NCBI RefSeq assembly: GCF_001660705.2
Contig: NZ_LYBV02000009.1
Location: 85,653 to 149,652, forward strand
Length of the DNA: 64,000 nt
Direction: 5' to 3'
DNA from: Saccharicrinis aurantiacus
GTDB lineage: Bacteria > Bacteroidota > Bacteroidia > Bacteroidales > Marinilabiliaceae
The notes under the pieces are model-generated. The model saw nothing but the letters and a program-made list of their open reading frames with translations, was not told the origin of the DNA and ran no database searches. Below, piece after piece: positions 16,929 to 26,306 of the stretch. A program made the translations under genes and the position numbers. Positions within the stretch are counted from its first letter, which is position 1; each line of letters starts with the position of its first letter.

Positions 16929-18473
16929 TTAAAATGGAGGAATACCGTGTTTCTTCTCTGGATGATGTACATCTTTTCCTACTGAAACTTCTAATGCATG
17001 TAATAAAATATTACGTGTATCATTAGGTTCAATAACAGAGTCAATGTAACCTTTTGCAGCAGCAACATACGGATTAGCAAATTTCTCTTTGTACTCTTGT
17101 ACTTTAAGTTTGCGCATTTCATCCGGATCATCAGCACCATCAATCTCTTTCTTAAAGATGATGTTAGCAGCTCCTTCTGGTCCCATAACAGCAATTTCAG
17201 CAGTTGGCCAAGCAAACATAAAGTCAGCACCTAAGTGACGAGAGTTCATGGCAATATAACCCCCACCATAAGCTTTACGTAAGATTACTGTAATTTTTGG
17301 TACAGTAGCTTCTGAATAAGCGTAAAGAACTTTCGCACCATGACGAATTACACCAGCATGTTCTTGGTCTACACCTGGTAGGTAACCTGGCATATCCTCT
17401 AAAGTTACGATTGGAATATTAAACGAATCACAGTAACGGATAAAACGAGCTGCTTTATCAGAACTATCACAATCTAATACACCCGCAAGAACAAGAGGTT
17501 GATTAGCAACAAAACCAATTGTTTGACCATTTAAACGACCAAAACCGATGACGATATTTGCTGCAAATAATTCTTGAATTTCGAAGAAATCACCTTCATC
17601 AACAATGCTCCTAATAACATCACGAACATCATAAGGCTGACGTGGATCAGATGGAATCAAATCTTCGATATTTCCTTTAAAGGTAGGTGCCTTAGGAGGA
17701 AACTCTTTTGCTTTCTTATTATTATTCCAAGGAATAAACGTAATTAGCTTTTTAATTTGATCGAAACATTCTTGCTCACTTTCTGCAAAGAAATGTGCAT
17801 TTCCTGTAATTTCAGCATGTACGCGTGCACCACCTAGCTCTTCCATAGAGATCTCTTCTCCAAGAACAGTTTTGATTACACCTGGGCCTGTAATAAACAT
17901 TTTTGAAATGTTATCAACCACAAATACAAAATCAGTTAACGCAGGAGAATATACTGCACCACCAGCACAAGGTCCTAAGATTACTGAAATTTGAGGAATT
18001 ACACCAGAAGCGATAGTGTTTCTATAGAATATTTCTCCGTATCCTGCCAAAGAGTTCACTCCTTCTTGGATACGTGCACCACCAGAATCGTTAATACCGA
18101 TCAAAGGTACGCGCATTTTTAAAGCATGATCCATGATTTTAGTGATCTTACGTGCGTGCATAAGACCTAAAGACCCACCAGCTACAGTAAAATCCTGCGC
18201 GAAGATACATATTGGAGCACCATAAATAGTACCTGTTCCAATAATAACTCCATCTCCATGCAGTTGTTTTTTATCCATTCCAAAGTCTTTAGCTTCATGC
18301 TCAACAAAAAGATCATACTCTGTAAATGAATTTTGATCGAGAAGGGCGAGAATACGCTCACGGGCAGTCATTTTACCCATTGCCACTTGTTTCTCTATGG
18401 CTTTTTCGCCACCTCCCATTTCCACTTGTTCCTTTCTTTTGCGAAGATCAAGAATGTGTTTTTTTAATGACAT
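16929..18473 (-). CDS. Acyl-CoA (propionyl/methylmalonyl-CoA) carboxyltransferase subunit
   Basis: The 514-residue protein is a full-length carboxyltransferase of the PccB/MmdA family, with two crotonase-like halves. Family segments: GKMTARERI (about 33), INDSGGARIQEGVNSLAGYGEIF (about 125-147), GPCAGGAVYSPALTDF (about 168-183), VVDNISKMFITGPGVI, and in the C-terminal half LEDMPGYLPGVDQEHAGVIRHGAK and RKAYGGGYIAM. It transfers carboxyl groups between carboxybiotin and an acyl-CoA, here likely in the propionate/methylmalonyl-CoA pathway of Bacteroidota fermentation. Direction and exact substrate are not decided by sequence. First gene of a two-gene operon. Confidence 0.9.
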   Translation of the reverse strand: MSLKKHILDLRKRKEQVEMGGGEKAIEKQVAMGKMTARERILALLDQNSFTEYDLFVEHEAKDFGMDKKQLHGDGVIIGTGTIYGAPICIFAQDFTVAGGSLGLMHARKITKIMDHALKMRVPLIGINDSGGARIQEGVNSLAGYGEIFYRNTIASGVIPQISVILGPCAGGAVYSPALTDFVFVVDNISKMFITGPGVIKTVLGEEISMEELGGARVHAEITGNAHFFAESEQECFDQIKKLITFIPWNNNKKAKEFPPKAPTFKGNIEDLIPSDPRQPYDVRDVIRSIVDEGDFFEIQELFAANIVIGFGRLNGQTIGFVANQPLVLAGVLDCDSSDKAARFIRYCDSFNIPIVTLEDMPGYLPGVDQEHAGVIRHGAKVLYAYSEATVPKITVILRKAYGGGYIAMNSRHLGADFMFAWPTAEIAVMGPEGAANIIFKKEIDGADDPDEMRKLKVQEYKEKFANPYVAAAKGYIDSVIEPNDTRNILLHALEVSVGKDVHHPEKKHGIPPF

Positions 18474-18758
18474 AATTAAATAATTTCATTTAACTTCATA
18501 CATATCAGTACATTAATACAATGTAGCCTCATGTAAATTTAAGGGTGCATAATTACTAAAATTATTCTGCACAAAACTGATAAATTAAGATATTTTTACA
18601 CTCCAATCAAGTAACTAACATACAATCACTTATTGAGAGGGACTTTTCAATTCTTTTTTATAATGATTCTAGATAAGAATTTGAGAAACATTAATTGTAA
18701 TGAATATATATTCATATTAAAAGCCTTAAATAATTAGGTAATCAATAATCATATATAA

Positions 18759-19850
18759 TTATTTAGGTGCTTTTTGGTATAAATATACACCGATTAAAGA
18801 GAATACGATATTTGGTATCCATACAGCTAAAAGTGGGTTCATACTACCATTAACAGCAAATGTTGTGGATATGGTCATAAATAAGATGTATGTAAAGCTT
18901 AAAGCGAGTCCAACTCCAATATGGAGCCCCATTCCTCCTCTAACTTTACGCGATGCTAAGGAAACACCAATTAGGCTTAATATAAATGCAGAAAAAGGAT
19001 TAGCCCACCTTTTATAATATTCAATCTTAAATGGCTGAATGGCTCCAACACCTTTTTTAGTCTGTGCATCAATATATTCTATTAGTTCGCTATTATTCAT
19101 GGTTTCATGCCAATTGTGCTCTTCAGTAAAGTCTTTTGGCGTCATATTAAATACGGTATCTAATTTTGAACCTTCAATAATTTCGATAGTATGATCATCA
19201 GAGAAGTTTTGAATTACGTAGTCAGAAATTGTCCAATTATCAGCTTCCTCATTAAATACAATTGACTGAGCAGATAACTTAGATTTTAAAGTTTTACCTT
19301 CAAAACGTTCTGACCCAAAGTAAGTTCCTCTGTTTCTTAATGCATAATAGCGCCCCATGTATACAAATAAACCAGGTTCAAGTTGTAAGTGAATATCTTG
19401 TAAACCTCTGTCTTTTTGTTTTTTAATATATACTGTTTCAAAAGCCAGACGAGTTTTGTTTGCTGGAGGAATCACATAAGCACCTAACCAAAAGGAGAAT
19501 ACGGCTATTACCAATGAGCCCACTAAGTAAGGGAACATCAGTCGTTTAAAACTTACACCGCTTGATAGAATGGCAATAATCTCTGTTTGATAAGCCATTT
19601 TAGAGGTGAAAAATATTACGGCAATAAACACAAATAGAGGCGTAAATAGATTGGCAAAGTATGGAATGAAGTTGGCGTAATAGTCAACAACAATCGCATT
19701 TAAAGGAGCTCCTTTTTCAATAAAATCATCAATCTTCTCGGTGATATCAAAAACAACGGCAATACTTACTATTAGTAAAATTGCGAAAAAATAGGTTCCT
19801 AAAAACTTAAATATGATATATCTATCTAACTTTTGCAGTATTCCTCTCAT
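18759..19850 (-). CDS. LptF/LptG-family permease
   Basis: A 363-residue inner-membrane protein of the YjgP/YjgQ family. Three helices lie in the N-terminal 115 residues (FLGTYFFAILLIVSIAVVF, then LFVFIAVIFFTSKMAYQTEIIAILSSGVSFKRLM, the coupling region to the ATPase), a periplasmic beta-jellyroll follows (about 120-270), and three helices close the protein. LptF and LptG with LptB drive lipopolysaccharide transport to the outer membrane. Which paralogue this is cannot be decided. It is followed, in transcription order after tgt, by nothing else; tgt lies 56 bases upstream on the same strand and probably shares its transcript. Confidence 0.88.
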   Translation of the reverse strand: MRGILQKLDRYIIFKFLGTYFFAILLIVSIAVVFDITEKIDDFIEKGAPLNAIVVDYYANFIPYFANLFTPLFVFIAVIFFTSKMAYQTEIIAILSSGVSFKRLMFPYLVGSLVIAVFSFWLGAYVIPPANKTRLAFETVYIKKQKDRGLQDIHLQLEPGLFVYMGRYYALRNRGTYFGSERFEGKTLKSKLSAQSIVFNEEADNWTISDYVIQNFSDDHTIEIIEGSKLDTVFNMTPKDFTEEHNWHETMNNSELIEYIDAQTKKGVGAIQPFKIEYYKRWANPFSAFILSLIGVSLASRKVRGGMGLHIGVGLALSFTYILFMTISTTFAVNGSMNPLLAVWIPNIVFSLIGVYLYQKAPK

Positions 19851-19906
19851 AGGTGCTTTACCTTATTATAATAATAAACTGTACTTTGGTTAAGTAATAT
19901 ACTACG

Positions 19907-21037
19907 TTATAAACGTACTGACATTTGTTTTACCATTTGATCTTTCCAGGTAGCAAAGTCGCCAGCAATAATATGTTTGCGCGCTTCTTTAACAAGCCAT
20001 AGATAAAATGCTAGGTTATGAAGACTCCCAATTTGTCCCGCTAACAATTCTTTAGATACATATAAATGACGCAAATAAGCTTTTGTATAGGTATGATCAA
20101 CAAATGATGTGCCCTCTGGGTCAATTGGAGAGAAATCATCCTTCCACTTTACGTTCTTCATGTTAAGGATTCCACGCGAAGTAAAAAGCATTCCATTTCT
20201 ACCATTACGAGTTGGCATAACACAATCAAACATATCCACGCCAAGTGAGATTGCTTCTAAAATATTTACAGGAGTTCCTACGCCCATTAGGTAACGCGGT
20301 TTATCTTCAGGTAAAACTTCGTTAACTACTTCAATCATTTCGTACATAACTTCAGCAGGCTCTCCAACTGCTAATCCGCCAATGGCATTTCCCTCTCTTT
20401 CAAAGGATGCAATATATTCGGCTGATTGTTTTCTCAAATCTCTAAAACCTGCACCCTGTACAATCGGAAAAAATGTTTGACTATGCCCGTATTTAGGTTC
20501 TGTAGCATCAAAATGCGATATGCCACGTTGTAGCCAACGATGTGTGAGTTCCATTGAGTTTTTGGCGTACTTGTGGTCAGCATCACCTGGGGCACACTCA
20601 TCAAAAGCCATTATAATATCAGCTCCAATAATTCGTTGGATGTCTACCACGTTTTCAGGAGTAAATAAATGCTTCGATCCATCAATGTGTGATCTGAAAA
20701 TTGCCCCTTCTTCCTTTAATTTTCTATTGGCACTTAGCGAAAAAACCTGATAACCACCACTATCTGTTAGTAAGGGTTTATCCCAACCATTAAACTTATG
20801 CAGTCCACCTGCTTTTTCAATAATATCTAAACCCGGACGTAAATATAAATGATATGTATTTCCTAAAATTATTTGTGCTTCAATGTCATTCTTTAAATCG
20901 TTAAAGTGTACTCCCTTAACACTTCCAACAGTTCCAACTGGCATGAAAATAGGTGTTTCTATTTCTCCATGATCGGTTGTTATTTTCCCAACGCGTGCTT
21001 TACTTTTTGTATCTGTATGCTGTAATTCAAAATCCAT
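19907..21037 (-). CDS. tgt: tRNA-guanine transglycosylase (queuine/preQ1)
   Basis: This 376-residue enzyme swaps guanine-34 for a queuine precursor in GUN-anticodon tRNAs. The active-site segment LTDSGGYQVFSLS (about 89-101), MAFDECAPGDADH, GGLAVGEP (about 220) and the nucleophile region DMFDCVMPTRNGRNG (about 270) are intact. The C-terminal zinc site is altered: where bacterial Tgt normally has CxCxxC before YTRAYLRHL, this one reads PEGTSFVDHTYTKAYLRHL, without any cysteine, although the later His (SLHNL) remains. I recall related sequences in other Bacteroidota, so this may be a lineage trait. Start at the first ATG; promoter element 78 bases upstream. Confidence 0.95.
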   Translation of the reverse strand: MDFELQHTDTKSKARVGKITTDHGEIETPIFMPVGTVGSVKGVHFNDLKNDIEAQIILGNTYHLYLRPGLDIIEKAGGLHKFNGWDKPLLTDSGGYQVFSLSANRKLKEEGAIFRSHIDGSKHLFTPENVVDIQRIIGADIIMAFDECAPGDADHKYAKNSMELTHRWLQRGISHFDATEPKYGHSQTFFPIVQGAGFRDLRKQSAEYIASFEREGNAIGGLAVGEPAEVMYEMIEVVNEVLPEDKPRYLMGVGTPVNILEAISLGVDMFDCVMPTRNGRNGMLFTSRGILNMKNVKWKDDFSPIDPEGTSFVDHTYTKAYLRHLYVSKELLAGQIGSLHNLAFYLWLVKEARKHIIAGDFATWKDQMVKQMSVRL

Positions 21038-21397
21038 TTCTCAAAACCTTATTATAAAGTATAGTGCCTCACTATTATGTACTAAGTAATATTATTACAT
21101 TATAATTCGGCTTGCAAATATAAAGATAAGGATTTGGATATTTCGCTTTTGCTACTTCTTATTATAAAGAGAAAAGATAAAGAAACAGATATGCGAAGTA
21201 AAAGTCCCTTATTAAAATGCTTGTCACACTATTTTTCCTTAGTCAAGGGATGGTTTTTATACATAAGCTTAGTTATCATTTATAATACTGCGTAATGTAA
21301 AAGGTGGAAAGTGAGAAAATAAATAAAAAGCTATTTGTATTGACTATTATTATTGGATTGAATCACAAAAATGTTCATTTTTGGGGAAACTTTTTGA
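21038..21397. promoter_or_regulatory. Divergent intergenic region tgt / glycosyltransferase
   Basis: This 360-base gap separates divergent genes. For tgt, CAAATATA at 21115-21122 is an exact -7 element on the minus strand (TATATTTG). For the glycosyltransferase, TTGAC near 21349 is a possible -33 element but no clean -7 element follows. No gene or repeat is seen. Confidence 0.45.
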
Positions 21398-22540
21398 ATG
21401 AATTATTCTATTGATTTTTTTCTCGATCACCAAACTGAAAGTATACTATTAGGTATTTGTATTATAGCCTTCTTAATACAAATCATATACTATTTAAGAT
21501 ATTATTTAGCATTAGCTAAATATAAAGATCCCGAGGTTTCAAAAGATCTCCCACCAGTTTCAGTTATTATTTGTGCTCGTAATGAATCAAAAAATCTAGA
21601 GAATAATTTACATAAAATACTTTCTCAAGAATATCCCTCTGATTTTGAAGTGGTAGTAGTTAATGATGCATCAGAAGATGACTCAGAATTAGTGCTTGCA
21701 AAATTGAAACGTGAGCATACAAATTTATATTATACCACTATACCTCACGACAGGCAATTTTCTCACGGTAAGAAATTGGCATTAACATTAGGGGTTAAGG
21801 CAGCAAAAAACGAACATCTTATATTTACAGATGCAGATTGTGTGCCTCAATCAAATAAATGGTTAAGTCATATGGCAAATGGATTGCTGCAAAAGGATAT
21901 TGCATTAGGGGTTGGTTTATATAAAAAAAGAAAAGGCTTATCGAATCTGCTCCTTCGGTATGATACTTTTATGATAGCGGTTCAATATTTATCTTTTGCG
22001 ATAAAGAAAAAACCATACATGGGAGTGGGGCGTAATATGGCATATACAAAAAAAACATTTTACGATACGGGAGGTTTTAAAAGTCATAGTCATATTTTAT
22101 CAGGTGATGATGATTTATTTATCCAAGAAGCGGCTACAAAAAATAATGTTGCCATCGTTACTAACTCGGATTCATACACACTTTCAGAATCTCCGAATAA
22201 TTTTAGTGAATGGTGTAATCAGAAAAAAAGACACTTAACTACTTCAAAACACTATAAGAACAAATCAAAGAGATTAATTGGTATTGAAATATTTAGCCGA
22301 CAACTTTTTTGGGCAAGTGCAATAATTTCTATGTTTTTTTCTACTTTTGCAAATGCAATTCTTATTGTGTTTTTTTTAAAATTATTAGTACAATTCTTAG
22401 TTTTAGGGAAAATATCAAGAAATATGGGGCAGAAGAATATAATCTGGATAGGTATCCTATTGGATTTCGTATTGCCGATTATTACGGGTGTTTTACTAAT
22501 GGGGAGTAAACGAAAAGTTAAAAGTAATAGATGGACTTAA
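21398..22540 (+). CDS. Membrane glycosyltransferase, family 2
   Basis: The 380-residue protein has one N-terminal helix (about 16-35), a cytoplasmic GT-A domain and two to three C-terminal helices (about 305-370). GT2 features: VSVIICARNESKNL (about 52), VVVVNDASEDDSE with nucleotide-binding Asp, the metal site FTDADCVP (about 144), the acceptor/base segment SGDDDLFIQEA (about 243) and the Q/RxxRW-like QKKRHLTTSKHY (about 274). The layout resembles processive or cell-envelope GT2 enzymes. Substrate not known. Its last 10 bases overlap the start of a sigma factor gene, implying coupled translation. Confidence 0.88.
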   Translation: MNYSIDFFLDHQTESILLGICIIAFLIQIIYYLRYYLALAKYKDPEVSKDLPPVSVIICARNESKNLENNLHKILSQEYPSDFEVVVVNDASEDDSELVLAKLKREHTNLYYTTIPHDRQFSHGKKLALTLGVKAAKNEHLIFTDADCVPQSNKWLSHMANGLLQKDIALGVGLYKKRKGLSNLLLRYDTFMIAVQYLSFAIKKKPYMGVGRNMAYTKKTFYDTGGFKSHSHILSGDDDLFIQEAATKNNVAIVTNSDSYTLSESPNNFSEWCNQKKRHLTTSKHYKNKSKRLIGIEIFSRQLFWASAIISMFFSTFANAILIVFFLKLLVQFLVLGKISRNMGQKNIIWIGILLDFVLPIITGVLLMGSKRKVKSNRWT

Positions 22541-23142
22541 ATCCAAATTTGTCAGATAAAGCCAAGCACGACCTTACTTTGGTCGATTTAGCTATAAGTG
22601 GTGACCAGAAGGCATTTGCTGAACTTATGGGTAGGTATAGAGATGCAATTTACTTTATGCTATTAAAGATGGTTAATAATAAAAGCGATGCTGAAGATTT
22701 AACCATTGAAGCTTTTGGTAAAGCGTTTAAGAATATACATCAGTATTCTCCGAACTATGCATTTAGTACTTGGTTGTTCAAAATAGCATCAAATAATTGT
22801 ATCGATTATTTGCGAAAGAAAAAAAACAATGTTGTTTCTTTAGATGGGTCTCATCAAACTGAAGAGAAAGAAATAGAGCAAACTTTCCATTTAAAAGATG
22901 AGACACCTGATCCTGAAGAAAATCTCATAAAGCAACAGAAAGCGATTTTAATGCGTACTGTTGTTAAAAAGCTTAAGCCAAGATATAGAACACTTATCGA
23001 GCTAAGGTATTTTAATGAGTTTTCTTACGAAGAAATAGCACAGGAATTGGGGCTGCCATTGGGTACTGTAAAAGCACAATTGTTCAGAGCTCGTGAGCTG
23101 CTTTTCAATACACTAAAAAACACCGACATAAAAACAAATTAA
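22531..23142 (+). CDS. RNA polymerase sigma factor, ECF type
   Basis: The 203-residue protein has region 2 (ELMGRYRDAIYFMLLKMVNNKSDAEDLTIEAFGKAF, about 32-67, then FSTWLFKIASNNCIDYLRKKK) and region 4 (YRTLIELRYFNEFSYEEIAQELGLPLGTVKAQLFRARELL, about 153-192). A charged linker joins them. The start codon lies within the glycosyltransferase gene. No anti-sigma gene follows: rsmG is next, 24 bases away. Genes with this layout in the phylum are often growth-related rather than stress sigmas; that is inference. Confidence 0.88.
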   Translation: MDLNPNLSDKAKHDLTLVDLAISGDQKAFAELMGRYRDAIYFMLLKMVNNKSDAEDLTIEAFGKAFKNIHQYSPNYAFSTWLFKIASNNCIDYLRKKKNNVVSLDGSHQTEEKEIEQTFHLKDETPDPEENLIKQQKAILMRTVVKKLKPRYRTLIELRYFNEFSYEEIAQELGLPLGTVKAQLFRARELLFNTLKNTDIKTN

Positions 23143-23166
23143 CTAAGGTTATTCAAATTATACTTC

Positions 23167-23781
23167 GTGATAAATAAGTACTTTCCGAATTTAAATAGCA
23201 AACAAGTTGAGCTTTTTAATAAACTAGAAGCTCTATATCCTGAATGGAACGAAAGAATTAATGTAATATCCCGTAAGGATATTGATGAGCTAGCTGTGCG
23301 ACATATTCTACATTCGCTAGCCATTGCTAAATATACCAACTTTACTCCAGGAACCAGAATTATAGATGTTGGAACAGGGGGCGGATTTCCAGGAATTCCT
23401 TTGGCAATAATGTTTCCTGAATGTGAATTTCATTTGGTGGATTCTATAGGGAAGAAGATAAAAGTGGTAAGCACAATAGCTGAAGAACTTGGACTTAGCA
23501 ATGTAAAGGCTCAACAAATCAGATCTGAGAATGTGAAAGATAAATACGATTTTATCGTAAGTAGAGCCGTAACCGCATTTCCTCGTTTTGTGTCTTTAAC
23601 CCGTCATTTGATCGACAAAAAACAAATTAATGCCATTGGTAATGGGATACTATATCTTAAAGGTGGTGATTTTGAAGAAGAGGTAAAGCCTTTTATAAAA
23701 AACATTAGTACTACAGATCTTACTTCTTATTACGAAGAAGATTTTTTTGAGACTAAAAAACTGATTCATCTAACTTTGTAA
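23167..23781 (+). CDS. rsmG: 16S rRNA (guanine-527-N7) methyltransferase
   Basis: This 204-residue enzyme methylates G527 of 16S rRNA. The N-terminus has the family's NERINVISRKDIDELAVRHILHSLA (about 30-54), followed by the SAM-binding motif IIDVGTGGGFPGIPLAI (about 65-81), HLVDSIGKKI and the later IVSRAVTAFPRFV. Start is GTG at 23167, giving MINKYFPNL; no earlier ATG fits. It follows the ECF sigma gene by 24 bases, so the two are likely cotranscribed. Loss of function in other species gives low-level streptomycin resistance. Cytoplasmic. Confidence 0.95.
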   Translation: MINKYFPNLNSKQVELFNKLEALYPEWNERINVISRKDIDELAVRHILHSLAIAKYTNFTPGTRIIDVGTGGGFPGIPLAIMFPECEFHLVDSIGKKIKVVSTIAEELGLSNVKAQQIRSENVKDKYDFIVSRAVTAFPRFVSLTRHLIDKKQINAIGNGILYLKGGDFEEEVKPFIKNISTTDLTSYYEEDFFETKKLIHLTL

Positions 23782-23830
23782 GACAAGGCCATTTTTTTTA
23801 ATTAGAAACATTAAAAAATACTTGGTTTGT

Positions 23831-23860
23831 TTTGTAAGAATAAAATAATGTGTATTTTTG
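23831..23860 (+). promoter_or_regulatory. Promoter of rpmH
   Basis: TTTG at 23831-23834 and TATTTTTG at 23853-23860 match the Bacteroidota -33/-7 consensus with an 18-base spacer. The start point would be near 23867, leaving a leader of about 120 bases before the rpmH ATG. Confidence 0.65.
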
Positions 23861-23988
23861 CACTCCGAAATTAAGAGAGTAAATAACAACAGCCGTTGCA
23901 GATTATCAAAAATTGTAACAATTCAAGTTTGAAAGTTCATTTTGCTTCAAAAGTTTGTTAACGGTTATCATAAATAAAATATAAGCAT

Positions 23989-24147
23989 ATGAAAAGGACA
24001 TTTCAACCTTCGAACAGAAAGAGAAGAAATAAGCACGGGTTCAGAGCAAGAATGGCTAGTGCTAACGGGCGTAAAGTTTTAGCTTCAAGAAGAGCTAAAG
24101 GAAGAGCTAAACTAAGCGTTTCAAGCGAAAAAAGACATAAAGCATAA
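23989..24147 (+). CDS. rpmH: 50S ribosomal protein L34
   Basis: A 52-codon gene too short for many gene finders. The product begins [19 protein letters not shown] and continues [24 protein letters not shown], the full, strongly basic L34 signature. It has its own promoter and a terminator 25 bases downstream, so it is a single-gene unit. No dnaA or rnpA lies beside it, unlike in many other phyla. Confidence 0.97.
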   Translation: MKRTFQPSNRKRRNKHGFRARMASANGRKVLASRRAKGRAKLSVSSEKRHKA

Positions 24148-24170
24148 TTAATTGCTTACAGTATAAAGAA

Positions 24171-24199
24171 AAGGATTCTGAGAAGAATCCTTTTTTTTT
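24171..24199 (+). terminator. Intrinsic terminator of rpmH
   Basis: AAGGATTCT / AGAATCCTT form a 9-bp stem with a short loop followed by nine T. Confidence 0.88.
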
Positions 24200-24316
24200 G
24201 CTTTAAAAACAAGCTTTTATCGCATATCTAAATTGGGATTTTAGTAATAGGTAGCACTACTTATTAAATTCTTAGCAGATAGCATATATATATTTCATAC
24301 GTTAAGTTATTTGTAT

Positions 24317-24324
24317 TATTTTTG
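24317..24324 (+). promoter_or_regulatory. -7 promoter element of the PASTA-protein gene
   Basis: TATTTTTG is an exact TAnnTTTG match 24 bases before the ATG at 24348, implying a very short leader. No clear -33 element is seen. Confidence 0.5.
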
Positions 24325-24347
24325 ACACTCTGAAAATCTTAAATTAT

Positions 24348-25196
24348 ATGGCATTCTTAAAGTTTTTAATCAGCAAGCGTTTCTTATTACACGCAGCAGC
24401 TGCAATTGGTTTAATAGTTTTACTTCTTATCTCTACGTTTATAGGTTTAAGTATCTATACACATCATAGAGAAAGTAAAGCAACACCTGACTTTACAGGA
24501 TTAAAAGAGAATCAATTAATTGATTTGGTGCAAAGTAATAACTTGCGATATAAAATAATAGATTCAGTTCATATTAATGGTAAAACACCTGGTGTTGTGG
24601 TGGATCAGACCCCAAATGCTGGTGCACTTGTTAAAGAGGATAGAACCATATTTTTTACAATTAATGCCTATAGCTCAGAGCAGGTGCCTATGCCGCGTTT
24701 AATTGATGCTTCTTTAAGAAATGCTGAAGCAACTTTAGAATCCTATGGCTTAAAAATTGGCGAGTTGATTTATATTCCTTCGGAATACTCGCAGTTGATT
24801 TTAGGTCAGCACTATAAGGGCAAACCAATTGAGCCAGGAACTCTTTTAAGTAAAGATTCAGAAATTGATTTATTGATAGGTAAGGGCTTGAGTAATAAGA
24901 AAACAAATATACCTGAGCTTATTGGATTAGGTTTTGAGGAGGCAAACTCAATATGCCAAAGTAATATGTTAAGTATTGGGGCATCAGTCTACGATAAATC
25001 GATTGAAACAGAGGAAGACTCATTGAGTGCCTTTATCTGGAAGCAATCGCCTCAGAATAATGAGTTATCAAATCGTAAAGTACGATTAGGGTCGTCAATT
25101 AATATATGGCTTACCAACGATTCTACAAAAGTGGAAGCTTTTAGAATTGAGTTAGAAGAAGCAATTGAAGAAGCTGAGCAAGATCAACAACAATAG
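24348..25196 (+). CDS. Membrane-anchored PASTA-domain protein
   Basis: The 282-residue protein has a short cytoplasmic tail, one helix (about residues 13-33) and three PASTA domains outside the inner membrane (about 43-110, 111-185, 188-262); for example PDFTGLKENQLIDLVQSNNLRYKI and PMPRLIDASLRNAEATLESYGLKIG. PASTA domains bind muropeptides or the peptidoglycan stem. In Firmicutes and Actinobacteria they sit on Ser/Thr kinases or penicillin-binding proteins; here no kinase or transpeptidase domain is present. The genes after it are an RluD-type enzyme and ddl (peptidoglycan precursor synthesis). The tail is rich in Glu and Gln. Confidence 0.87.
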   Translation: MAFLKFLISKRFLLHAAAAIGLIVLLLISTFIGLSIYTHHRESKATPDFTGLKENQLIDLVQSNNLRYKIIDSVHINGKTPGVVVDQTPNAGALVKEDRTIFFTINAYSSEQVPMPRLIDASLRNAEATLESYGLKIGELIYIPSEYSQLILGQHYKGKPIEPGTLLSKDSEIDLLIGKGLSNKKTNIPELIGLGFEEANSICQSNMLSIGASVYDKSIETEEDSLSAFIWKQSPQNNELSNRKVRLGSSINIWLTNDSTKVEAFRIELEEAIEEAEQDQQQ

Positions 25197-25234
25197 CATT
25201 TATATTTACATACAGGAAGTTAATAAAACAAAGG

Positions 25235-26287
25235 ATGAGTACTGATATTACTGGATACGAGGAGGAAGATTTTAATGATTCTAACAATGAATTGTTTGAG
25301 CATCATCGCTTTGAGGCAGATCCTGGCCAAGCCATGATTCGCATCGATAAATTTATTGTAAATCGTATGGAAAATGCATCGCGTAATAAAATACAGGATG
25401 CAGCCAGTAATGGACACATAAGAGTAAATGATGTTGTTGTAAAATCTAATTATAAGGTTAAACCTAATGATGTTGTTACTATAGTAATGGAATTTCCCAA
25501 AAGGGAGTTAACCATTATTCCAGAAGATATTCCTTTAAATATTCATTATGAAGATGAGCATTTAATAGTCATCAATAAGGAGCCTGGTATGGTTGTGCAT
25601 CCTGGTCATGGTAATTATACGGGTACCTTAGTGAATGCACTTGCTTATCATTTAAAAGGAGTGCCTATTTTCGAGTCTGAGGATCCCCGCCCAGGATTAG
25701 TTCATCGTATTGATAAAGACACCTCAGGTTTATTAGTGGTTGCCAAAACGGAACAGGCTAAAATTCATTTGGCAAAACAATTCTTTGATAAAACCACAGA
25801 AAGAAGCTATGTAGCTATTGTGTGGGGGCAAGTTAAAGAAGAAGAAGGAACCATAGAAGGACACATTGGTAGAAGCTTAAAAAATAGGATGGAAATGACC
25901 GTATTCCCTGATGGAGAATTCGGAAAGCATGCCGTAACTCATTATAAAGTATTACAAAGAATGGGCTATGTAACCTTGGTTCAATGTGTGCTCGAAACGG
26001 GAAGAACGCATCAGATTAGGGCGCATATGAAATATATTGGTCATACCTTATTTAATGATACGCGTTATGGAGGTAATGAAATATTAAAAGGTACTACATT
26101 TAGTAAATACAAACAGTTTGTAAACAACTGTTTTAAAATATTACCGCGACAGGCTCTTCATGCTAAATCGCTAGGTTTCATTCATCCACATACTGGAGAG
26201 AAAATGACTTTTGATACAGAAATACCTACAGATATGACAGAAGCTATTGAAAAATGGAGCTCTTACATAGCTGGTAGAGACGAATAA
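25235..26287 (+). CDS. 23S rRNA pseudouridine synthase, RluA/RluD family
   Basis: The 350-residue enzyme converts uridines in 23S rRNA to pseudouridine. It has an N-terminal S4 RNA-binding domain (about 34-95; RIDKFIVNRMENASRNKIQDAASNGHIRVN) and the catalytic domain with VHRIDKDTSGLLVVAK (D160 catalytic), then TERSYVAIVWGQV and LETGRTHQIRAHMKYIGHTLFNDTRYGG. The full S4 domain and length point to RluD (positions 1911/1915/1917) rather than RluA. An acidic N-terminal tail of about 30 residues is longer than usual. It sits between the PASTA gene and ddl. Confidence 0.9.
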   Translation: MSTDITGYEEEDFNDSNNELFEHHRFEADPGQAMIRIDKFIVNRMENASRNKIQDAASNGHIRVNDVVVKSNYKVKPNDVVTIVMEFPKRELTIIPEDIPLNIHYEDEHLIVINKEPGMVVHPGHGNYTGTLVNALAYHLKGVPIFESEDPRPGLVHRIDKDTSGLLVVAKTEQAKIHLAKQFFDKTTERSYVAIVWGQVKEEEGTIEGHIGRSLKNRMEMTVFPDGEFGKHAVTHYKVLQRMGYVTLVQCVLETGRTHQIRAHMKYIGHTLFNDTRYGGNEILKGTTFSKYKQFVNNCFKILPRQALHAKSLGFIHPHTGEKMTFDTEIPTDMTEAIEKWSSYIAGRDE

Positions 26288-26306
26288 ACTAGACCTTTAC
26301 AATAAA

